NCBI GenBank assembly: GCA_036847245.1
Contig: DAIUAL010000226.1
Span: forward strand, 1-5,693
Reading direction: 5' to 3'
Length of the DNA stretch: 5,693 bases
DNA from: UBA4661 sp002405405
Lineage (GTDB): Bacteria > Bacteroidota > Ignavibacteria > Kapaibacteriales > UBA4661
Positions 1 to 5,332 of the stretch are shown here, piece after piece. Position numbers and translations under genes: made by a program. Below the pieces are notes generated by a model, which did not search any database, was not told the origin of the DNA, and saw only the letters and a program-made list of their open reading frames with translations. Position 1 is the stretch's first letter. Each line of letters starts with the position of its first letter.

Positions 1-45
1 ATTGTCTTGTTTATCAAGCGCATCCTTGCTCCCAAGAAACCTTAA
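1..45 (+). CDS. Possible 3' end of an upstream gene (partial)
   Basis: The first forward frame reads 14 codons (IVLFIKRILAPKKP) to a TAA at 43-45. A hydrophobic stretch followed by a basic tail would suit the C-terminus of a membrane protein. A candidate terminator hairpin begins about 20 bases later, which supports a transcript ending here. The other two forward frames are also open from the left edge, to stops at 56-58 and 66-68, so the choice of frame is a guess based on residue character and the hairpin. No family can be assigned from 14 residues. Confidence 0.22.
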   Translation: MVLFIKRILAPKKP

Positions 46-63
46 ACCATTTCAATGATAAAA

Positions 64-99
64 AGTAGGCGTATACTCTATCATCTACGCTATTTTTTT
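64..99 (+). terminator. Candidate intrinsic terminator
   Basis: TAGGCGTA (66-73) can pair with TACGCTA (86-92) with one bulged G, leaving a 12-base loop. Seven T residues follow at 93-99, and A residues at 60-64 can pair with part of the T tract. The stem is short, so this is weaker than the terminator near 5002. The A tract on the left would also allow some termination on the minus strand. It probably ends an upstream plus-strand gene. Confidence 0.4.
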
Positions 100-302
100 A
101 CAAGAGATTGGTTAGATTCTACCACAGCTCATAATTCTTATTTGGCTACAATCTTTAATTAAAAGAATGTTATGCACGTGCTTCCGCGCTGTGTATGAGA
201 TCACTGTATGCCATTAACTATAGTCAATTTTAGATAGAAACGATGAAGTTGATGTTGGTAAGTATGACAAAAAGTTTTTTGTATTTCTTGTGAGAACAAT
301 CT
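100..302. other. Gene-free leader region before the cyclase gene
   Basis: I see no credible coding region here. The stretch is AT-rich and contains a perfect 8-bp palindrome, GCACGTGC, at 174-181. The hexamer-like element TAAGTATG at 259-266 partly matches the Bacteroidota -7 consensus TAnnTTTG, but it has no TTTG at the proper upstream distance, so I do not call a promoter. No strong Shine-Dalgarno sequence precedes the ATG at 303; the closest purine run is TGAGAA at 291-296. Confidence 0.4.
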
Positions 303-2252
303 ATGAAATATATGTTTCGTCGTCGGTGGATCATGACTGCCTTCTTATTTCTGCTGCCACTGATGTTGCTTCCACTCATACTGCGTGCACAAAATGGCGG
401 GCAAGAAAAAATATCAGCACTGGAGGTAGCACTGCAGTCTTTACCGCCGGTTTCGGGGTCATTACAAGATACTCTGCGTTGGCAGGTGTTACGTGATTTA
501 TCATGGGAATTACGCAAAAGCGATCAACGTAAAGCACTCGGATATGGCTTGCAAGCTTTAAGCATCGTAGAAAAAATGCGAGATAAACACCGTGAGGCAA
601 ATACTCATAATGTTATCGGAACTATTTATCGATATGCAGGTGATAACTCATCGGCGAGTGAACAATTTTTTCATGCTTTACACTTGGCAGATAGTATTCA
701 TTATGATCGAGAAATTGGGTATGCGTTGAATAATATCGGTGAAATGTTTTGGACACAGCGGAATTATCAAGAAGCATTGGCATATTCGCAACGTGCTCTC
801 CCTTATTTCCTTTTGCGAAGTGATACATCGGGTTTGGGGTATGTCTATCACCGTATTGCGGAGGCATATTCTGCATTAGAGCAGCACGATAGTGCTGTGT
901 ATTACGCAAAGGCATCATTGGCATTGCGTGAGAGTTTACAGGACAAAACACGGATAGCAGTATCGCTCTCTGTGGTAGGACGTGTGTTGAGTGCAAGCGG
1001 TCTTCACCATGCCGGTTTGTCGTATCTTGAGGAATCATTGGTTCTCACGCGCACACTTGGTCAAACATTACCCATCGCTGTCATTCATAATGATATTGCC
1101 GTTACGTACTGTGCAATGAGGCAGTATGCATTAGCACGTTTCCATGTTGAAGAAGTTTTTCGGCTTTTGGCTACTACACCTAATCAAGACGCACTGTTGC
1201 AAGCATATAAACTCATGGCAAGCATTGCAGAGAATCAAGATAATTTTCGCGATGCACTTACATATACACAGAAATTCCTTTCCTTACGGGACTCAGTGGA
1301 AAGTTCAGGACTAGTACGACGTTTAGCTTTAGCACAAGTGCGTCGCGAAATTGAGACACAACAATTACAAATTGATGTACTTGTAGCTCAGCGAGAAACT
1401 GGTCGTATGGTGGTAATTATTGGTGGCTTTGCATTACTTTCTACGTTTGCTCTTATCGTAGTACTATGGCGAGCATATCATCGTAGTCAAGAGTCTAATC
1501 GCTTACTCGCTGAAGAACGTGATGCTACCGAACGTGAGAAGCGACTCTCAGATGCTCTTCTGGCAAATATTCTGCCATCAACGATTGCTGATCGGCTCAA
1601 ATACCGTGAACTGTTGTCGCTTACTAACGATGGAAGCGATCGCCTGTCTCATGATCAGGAGGTTGTAACAGTGCATATTCACAGTCAAACAACACTAGCA
1701 GACTACCATCAACATACAACAGTTCTTTTTGCCGATGTTGTTGGTTTTACGGCATGGGCATCAACGGTATCACCTCAAGACGTTATTGAGCATTTGAATG
1801 CTTTGTTCTTGCGGTTTGATGAACTTGCCGAACGATATCATGTTGAAAAAATTAAAACTATTGGTGATGCTTACATGGCGGCAGCCGGTGTCCCGAGGCA
1901 ACAAGAACATCATATTGATGCAATTATTGATATGGCGCGAGATATGATTACAGCCACTGATGATGCGTCGGCAGTGATGAATACGCCTATACAGCTACGT
2001 ATTGGAGTACACACAGGGGCAGTTGTTGCCGGCGTCATCGGCAAAACAAAGTTTAGTTATGATTTATGGGGCGATACGGTCAATACAGCATCTCGTTTAG
2101 AATCATCAGGAAAGCCGAGTACTATTCATATTTCGGAACCGATTGCTGACTATCTTAAAGTACATCGTCCTGATATTCGTTGCATGGATAGGGGGCTTAT
2201 GTCTCTCAAGGGAAAAGGGCAAATGCGGACATATTATATCGATGTCTCGTAA
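303..2252 (+). CDS. Transmembrane class III adenylate cyclase with periplasmic TPR sensor
   Basis: This 649-residue protein should make cAMP from ATP. Residues 1-29 form a signal peptide or membrane anchor (basic FRRR, then a Leu-rich core, ending ILRA before Gln). Residues 58-331 hold about seven TPR-like helical hairpins with a nearly exact 40-residue period. A charged helix (336-367), one transmembrane helix (369-390) and a linker helix (392-420) follow. The catalytic domain spans about 470-649. The metal-binding aspartates are D478 (VLFADVVGFT) and D522 (IKTIGDAYM). The adenine-specifying pair is K518 and D587 (YDLWGDTVN), and the transition-state residues are N594 and R598; KGKG at 636-639 supplies the phosphate-binding lysine. 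Family knowledge predicts a homodimer with two active sites, and topology suggests periplasmic sensing with a cytoplasmic output. ATG 303 was chosen because it gives a complete basic-hydrophobic leader; ATG 312 is an alternative. It appears monocistronic. The enzyme class is certain; the ligand is unknown. Confidence 0.95.
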   Translation: MKYMFRRRWIMTAFLFLLPLMLLPLILRAQNGGQEKISALEVALQSLPPVSGSLQDTLRWQVLRDLSWELRKSDQRKALGYGLQALSIVEKMRDKHREANTHNVIGTIYRYAGDNSSASEQFFHALHLADSIHYDREIGYALNNIGEMFWTQRNYQEALAYSQRALPYFLLRSDTSGLGYVYHRIAEAYSALEQHDSAVYYAKASLALRESLQDKTRIAVSLSVVGRVLSASGLHHAGLSYLEESLVLTRTLGQTLPIAVIHNDIAVTYCAMRQYALARFHVEEVFRLLATTPNQDALLQAYKLMASIAENQDNFRDALTYTQKFLSLRDSVESSGLVRRLALAQVRREIETQQLQIDVLVAQRETGRMVVIIGGFALLSTFALIVVLWRAYHRSQESNRLLAEERDATEREKRLSDALLANILPSTIADRLKYRELLSLTNDGSDRLSHDQEVVTVHIHSQTTLADYHQHTTVLFADVVGFTAWASTVSPQDVIEHLNALFLRFDELAERYHVEKIKTIGDAYMAAAGVPRQQEHHIDAIIDMARDMITATDDASAVMNTPIQLRIGVHTGAVVAGVIGKTKFSYDLWGDTVNTASRLESSGKPSTIHISEPIADYLKVHRPDIRCMDRGLMSLKGKGQMRTYYIDVS

Positions 2253-2280
2253 TGTTTTGTGAAGTATGGCAGAGTATTTT
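2253..2280. other. Short convergent intergenic gap
   Basis: Only 28 bases separate the stop codons of the two converging genes. I see no inverted repeat with a T tract here, so each transcript probably reads into the 3' end of its neighbour or ends by a factor-dependent route. Confidence 0.5.
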
Positions 2281-3543
2281 TCAAAACTGTACGGCAAGTC
2301 CCGCAGAAAATAGATTAAACTGACCCATATTGTAATCAGCAGAAAGGATCACATGTCCCAATTTCAAATATGAACCGATGGTATAGCGCATCGCAGATGT
2401 ACTGATACTAACGGGTATCTCTTGAGGTTTGGTATCGCCCGGATAGCCTGCTGAAGGATTGGGGCGCCATTCATCATCTTCATATCGACCATTGTTGTTG
2501 TCGTCATACCAATACAGTAAGCCAAGTTGTTGTTGCATTTGTCGGGGTAGTTGTGTTTTATATAGTACATCAATTGTTGTGTTATCATACGCAACCGATG
2601 CCATGATGCCAAAGTTATTGCTAATGCGCTTTCCAACTTGTAATCCGATATTTGAGATGCGTCCATTTGCGTTGAATTCAGCATTAGTTACGCCAATAGT
2701 ATTGCTTAAGGATGTTTCCTGATATGCACCGGCGATTGAAATATCAAGGATATTATTACGTCCGAAGAGATACTGCGAGAGAGAGTGTCTGAAGCCTACG
2801 CCCCAAAATCCAAATGAACCAATCACATCGTTCCAGCGAAGTTTGGGAATGTAACGAAACATAACTTCGCTGCCACCAAGTCCACCAATTTCTACTTGTG
2901 GTACACCAAAGGGAATCGCTGCGATGTTGCGTCCATCCGGCAAGGGAAACTCGGTCGGAAAACTCGTGAGTGCCCCTGCAAGAGCGGTACGAAGATTAGT
3001 AGGAAGTAAAAGAAAAATAGGGTCAGTCTGAACAACATTATTCAAATATCCGGGAGGAATGCGAAGCGAAGGTGATGGTGGTGCACCGAGAATGGTCGGT
3101 GAGCTTGCAGGCACGGTAATTTGCCCTTGTGCAATGCCGCGATTCAGAATGCCTTTGAAAATAGACAGCGCAGCACCAACGGTATCGCCCCGCGATAACA
3201 TTGTTAGCGCGCCTTGCGGATCAAGTGCTGACTGTGGAATACCGGGTGTATAAGTCTTTTGGTTGTCTTGTACTGTGCCGTACATGGCATTGACGCTGAA
3301 ACGTACATAAAATGAATCCTTGGGGATGTACACTTGCGTCATGAACCGTGCATTTACGGTAGAATTGAGAACTGTTACCAAAGGTTGTAAATAAGGAATG
3401 CTATTCAAGATAAAAATTTCTGTGCTGAATTGGCGTGCAACGTCAACGGTCGTCAGATTGGCTCGTGCTACTTGACCGGGCTGTGCGGAAAGCGTAAACA
3501 CTGATAGCAGGAAACCGCAAAATACTGTGGAAATCGTGCGCAT
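2281..3543 (-). CDS. DUF6588-like outer-membrane beta-barrel protein
   Basis: This is a 420-residue secreted protein. Residues 1-20 form a signal peptide (MRTISTVFCG..., ending TLSA before Gln). The mature part is rich in alternating polar/hydrophobic strands with Gly, Asn and aromatic residues, and it ends in the strand LFSAGLAVQF; a terminal Phe is a hallmark of barrel proteins handled by the BAM machinery. The central stretch at 213-275 (GGSEVMFRYIPK, then WGVGFRHSLSQYLF and the strand ILDISIAGAY) resembles the DUF6588 family as I remember it; a profile search would be needed to confirm. Residues 347-358 match a 12-residue EF-hand calcium loop. A Pro-rich segment at 143-165 may be a loop or plug. 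The open frame extends 48 codons upstream to 3687, but ATG 3543 is preferred because it begins a clean signal peptide; the extension is Phe/His/Tyr-rich and crosses the candidate promoter. No clear Shine-Dalgarno precedes this ATG. Function is unknown; porin, transport or adhesion are all possible. Confidence 0.85.
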   Translation of the reverse strand: MRTISTVFCGFLLSVFTLSAQPGQVARANLTTVDVARQFSTEIFILNSIPYLQPLVTVLNSTVNARFMTQVYIPKDSFYVRFSVNAMYGTVQDNQKTYTPGIPQSALDPQGALTMLSRGDTVGAALSIFKGILNRGIAQGQITVPASSPTILGAPPSPSLRIPPGYLNNVVQTDPIFLLLPTNLRTALAGALTSFPTEFPLPDGRNIAAIPFGVPQVEIGGLGGSEVMFRYIPKLRWNDVIGSFGFWGVGFRHSLSQYLFGRNNILDISIAGAYQETSLSNTIGVTNAEFNANGRISNIGLQVGKRISNNFGIMASVAYDNTTIDVLYKTQLPRQMQQQLGLLYWYDDNNNGRYEDDEWRPNPSAGYPGDTKPQEIPVSISTSAMRYTIGSYLKLGHVILSADYNMGQFNLFSAGLAVQF

Positions 3544-3727
3544 AAGCGTATGGTGCAAATGTGAAAAGAAAAAAAATAGTGTATATGCGTTGTACGTATA
3601 AGGGAAAGCAAATATCGTTTCATGCCTAGCAAAGATACAATGCTTTTGTACGAAGATTGTCTGTATCTTGTCAGATAATCTTTGCATGATAGTATGATGT
3701 GAGTTGTCAATAATTCATGAGAGTTCT
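3544..3727. promoter_or_regulatory. Divergent intergenic control region (OMP gene / ABC permease gene)
   Basis: This 184-bp region must contain the start signals for both divergent genes. On the minus strand, TATCTTTG (complement of 3630-3637) is a perfect match to the Bacteroidota -7 consensus TAnnTTTG and would give the OMP mRNA a leader of about 80 bases; no good TTTG lies at the matching -33 position. On the plus strand, AATCTTTG at 3677-3684 with ATTG 17 bases upstream (3656-3659) is a weaker candidate for the permease gene. The dyad at 3664-3677 lies between the two and overlaps the plus-strand -7 candidate by one base. The consensus is established for Bacteroidota; its use here is inferred. 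Confidence 0.45.
3664..3677. repeat. Perfect inverted repeat, copy 1 of a 14-bp repeated element
   Basis: The plus strand reads TATCT-TGTC-AGATA, a perfect 5+4+5 dyad. On the minus strand, the 14-mer TTATCTGACAAGAT (complement of 3665-3678) recurs exactly on the plus strand at 5159-5172. The dyad lies about 40-53 bases upstream of the start site inferred for the OMP gene, a spacing that would suit an activator operator. No regulator gene is visible next to it, so the operator role is inference. Confidence 0.4.
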
Positions 3728-4513
3728 ATGCGATACCTCAAACTTTGGCTAGCATTTTTTCGAAATTGTTTAACACGGGAATTAGAATATCGAGGACACT
3801 TTATTCTGGTCTTCATGGTTGATGTTGTATGGTATGTTATGCAAATCAGTGTCATGAGTATGATGTATACACTCACACCTTCGTTGGGTGGTGTCGGCAA
3901 GGCAGAAGCCACTGTGTTTTTAGGAACATTGTTTCTTGTTGATGCGACAAATATGATGCTCTTTGCGTCAAATTTTTGGCGAGTGCCATTTTACATTTCA
4001 ACCGGAGAATTAGACTTTTTTCTCCTGCGTCCAGTATCAACTTTTTTCATGGTTTTTACCCGTTATATCAATCTTGCATCTATTTTTAATTTGGCGTTAG
4101 GGTTGACCGTTTTTATTTATGGTGTTGAATTATTACCAAGTTCACCGAATGGTTATGCGTGGATACAATGGGTAATTATGTTTATTTGTGCTGTTGTTTT
4201 GCAGCTTTCGATGCAAGGGATCATTGCCTCTTTTGCAATTTTTACTGTAGCTGCCGATGGTATTCAATTTGTGTATTATACACTCTTCCGATTGGGGGAG
4301 CGACCCGATAGTATTTATTCAGGATGGATACGGCGTGTTGTTTTATATATCATACCATTTGCTGTTTTAGCATCAATGCCTTTGCGCGCTCTTACGGGTA
4401 CACTTACCAACGAAATGTTCGTTACCACCATCCTTCTTGCAGTCGGATTCGGAAGTGTTGCTTTGTGGCTTTTTTCGTATTGTTTGCAACGATATTCAGG
4501 TGCAAGTAGTTGA
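3728..4513 (+). CDS. ABC-2 family permease subunit (PF06182 type)
   Basis: This 261-residue integral membrane protein should be the membrane subunit of an ABC exporter of unknown substrate. It has about six hydrophobic segments, near residues 23-49, 63-82, 104-131, 146-175, 203-222 and 230-251. Family-like signatures are an amphipathic N-terminal helix ending in RELEYRG, the loop STGELDFFLLRPVS (91-104) and the C-terminal block RPDSIYSGWIRRV...IIPFAVLASMP (192-218), which I recall from the PF06182 / COG3694 family. Such permeases usually act as a pair with a second permease and an ATPase, neither of which is in this window, so the complex must be completed from elsewhere. ATG 3728 is preferred: it starts at the conserved MRYLKLW helix and has GAGAG (3719-3723) just upstream. 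A TTG at 3704 would add eight residues. It is followed after 106 bases by the DUF3098 gene. The family is fairly sure, the substrate unknown. Confidence 0.88.
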   Translation: MRYLKLWLAFFRNCLTRELEYRGHFILVFMVDVVWYVMQISVMSMMYTLTPSLGGVGKAEATVFLGTLFLVDATNMMLFASNFWRVPFYISTGELDFFLLRPVSTFFMVFTRYINLASIFNLALGLTVFIYGVELLPSSPNGYAWIQWVIMFICAVVLQLSMQGIIASFAIFTVAADGIQFVYYTLFRLGERPDSIYSGWIRRVVLYIIPFAVLASMPLRALTGTLTNEMFVTTILLAVGFGSVALWLFSYCLQRYSGASS

Positions 4514-4552
4514 AGACCCTATGATACCTTGAAAAACATTATGGGCATTTTC

Positions 4553-4583
4553 TTTGCAAGCACTGCAAGATTAAGTATCTTAG
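4553..4583 (+). promoter_or_regulatory. Candidate promoter of the DUF3098 gene
   Basis: TTTG at 4553-4556 is followed after exactly 19 bases by TATCTTAG at 4576-4583, which matches five of the six fixed positions of the Bacteroidota pattern TTTG-N19-TAnnTTTG. Transcription would start near 4590, about 30 bases before the ATG at 4620. The small gene may therefore be expressed independently of the permease gene upstream, although read-through is also possible because no terminator lies between them. Confidence 0.42.
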
Positions 4584-4619
4584 GTGTCCTGATTCTAATA
4601 ACTATTCTTATCAAAAAAT

Positions 4620-4961
4620 ATGGCAAAGCAGACAAAACAATCATCAGCAACGCGAACATCATCAAAAGCACGTTCTTCTCAATCACGTCAAACTCCTGCA
4701 GTACAGTGGTCATTTCCATTGAGTAATGGGAATTTGCGGTACTTTATACTTGCCTTTGGTGCTCTAGTGGTTGGCTATGCTTTAATGATGACTGCTAATA
4801 CATCGGATCCCGCACAGTACTTGGAAAAGTGGGCAAATCCTATTGCTATTCGTATAGCGCCAGTTGTTTTGGTAGTTGCATATTGTGTGCTGTTTCCCTT
4901 AGCCTTGATGAAGCGTCCCACATCAAATGAGTCAACAAATGGGCAGATAAACGAGTATTAG
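4620..4961 (+). CDS. DUF3098 family small membrane protein
   Basis: This 113-residue protein has a Ser/Lys/Gln/Thr-rich N-terminal tail (1-28) and two transmembrane helices (about 40-58 and 76-97), followed by a short polar tail. The block FPLSNGNLRYFILAFGALVV leading to GYALMM, an acidic/polar link with DPAQYLEKW, and the second helix beginning RIAPVVLV fit the DUF3098 (PF11297) pattern as I know it. Length is usual for the family, where the N-terminal tail varies. The biochemical function is unknown; in many Bacteroidota the gene sits between ftsX and the undecaprenyl-diphosphatase gene, hinting at a link to the cell envelope or division. Here it instead follows an ABC-2 permease gene. No good Shine-Dalgarno precedes the ATG; A-rich sequence (4612-4618) lies there. 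A terminator follows 40 bases after the stop. Confidence 0.8.
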   Translation: MAKQTKQSSATRTSSKARSSQSRQTPAVQWSFPLSNGNLRYFILAFGALVVGYALMMTANTSDPAQYLEKWANPIAIRIAPVVLVVAYCVLFPLALMKRPTSNESTNGQINEY

Positions 4962-5001
4962 TTGTATCCACTAAAGATAATCTCTTTCTATCCTTTTAAT
5001 G

Positions 5002-5034
5002 ACGCGGAGCACAAAGTGCTTCGCGTTTTTTTTT
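5002..5034 (+). terminator. Strong intrinsic terminator after the DUF3098 gene
   Basis: ACGCGGAGCAC (5002-5012) pairs with GTGCTTCGCGT (5016-5026) over 11 positions with a single G-T wobble, closing a three-base AAA loop. A run of nine T residues covers 5026-5034. This is a textbook factor-independent terminator located 40 bases after the DUF3098 stop codon, and it separates that unit from the lipoprotein gene. Confidence 0.92.
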
Positions 5035-5158
5035 GCATAGTTCAAGAAGCTAAATAGAAGTAATCAAAAAAAATATCAAAAAGTTGAAACGCTTTTCAAT
5101 GTCATGTGTTCTTACTTATAGACAGGACATAGTAAGTATTATCTCTGAACTTAATGTC

Positions 5159-5172
5159 TTATCTGACAAGAT
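5159..5172. repeat. Copy 2 of the 14-bp repeated dyad element
   Basis: TTATCTGACAAGAT here is identical to the minus-strand sequence at 3665-3678. This copy keeps a 4+4+4 dyad (ATCT-GACA-AGAT); the outermost pair of copy 1 is lost because the next base is G. It lies 160 bases upstream of the lipoprotein start. Both copies are intergenic, upstream of genes for exported proteins. Confidence 0.4.
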
Positions 5173-5321
5173 GCTACGAAGCCGTACAGTATTGTCAACA
5201 GTAACTCACACAAATACACTCTGTATTATTATTATCGGTACACGTATGATTTTTTGATTCCCTCTTATTGTTTTTACTCTAAAAGCAATAGGTATAAGTT
5301 CTATCTTTTTTCTTTTTTTTG

Positions 5322-5325
5322 GGAG
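5322..5325 (+). promoter_or_regulatory. Ribosome binding site of the lipoprotein gene
   Basis: GGAG within GGGAG sits seven bases before the ATG at 5333. It is the clearest Shine-Dalgarno sequence in the window, and together with the signal peptide that follows it fixes the start of the partial lipoprotein gene. Confidence 0.7.
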
Positions 5326-5332
5326 TAGTATC

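Larger units (their letters stand above)
5035..5332. other. AT-rich leader region before the lipoprotein gene
   Basis: I see no coding region here. It contains a 6-bp inverted repeat with a four-base loop, TTGAAA-CGCT-TTTCAA (5084-5099); a weaker one, CTTACT / AGTAAG (5111-5116 and 5131-5136); and the second copy of the 14-bp dyad element (5159-5172). TATCTTTT at 5302-5309 resembles the -7 consensus but lacks a TTTG at the right distance. A polypyrimidine run (5304-5320) leads directly into the ribosome binding site. The start of transcription cannot be fixed from sequence. Confidence 0.45.

Noticed and set aside
174..181. Perfect palindrome GCACGTGC as an operator.
   Set aside because: An 8-bp palindrome is expected by chance in a window this long, the symmetry stops at the next base, and no second copy was seen.
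281..310. Possible Crp-type site (TGTGA half-site) before the cyclase gene, suggesting cAMP feedback.
   Set aside because: Only a weak GTGA half-site is visible, and no TCACA half follows at the six-base spacing. Other TGTGA occurrences (near 3555 and 3699) are also unpaired.
622..1038. Long antisense open frame (138 codons) opposite the TPR region of the cyclase gene.
   Set aside because: Its His/Met/Asn-rich composition lacks any motif, and it lies wholly opposite an unambiguous gene; it is a codon-usage shadow.
3544..3687. 48-codon N-terminal extension of the outer-membrane protein to an ATG at 3687 on the minus strand.
   Set aside because: The extension would bury a clean signal peptide inside the protein, is Phe/His/Tyr-rich low-quality sequence, and covers a perfect -7 promoter match. 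ATG 3543 is far more likely.
3704..3727. TTG start of the ABC permease eight codons upstream of ATG 3728.
   Set aside because: The added residues (MSIIHESS) are not like the family's N-terminus, and ATG 3728 has a purine-rich GAGAG just upstream.
4529..4726. Plus-strand frame of 65 codons with a hydrophobic start overlapping the DUF3098 gene.
   Set aside because: It covers the candidate promoter and overlaps the start of a gene with a recognisable family pattern in another frame; after its single hydrophobic stretch it has no features.
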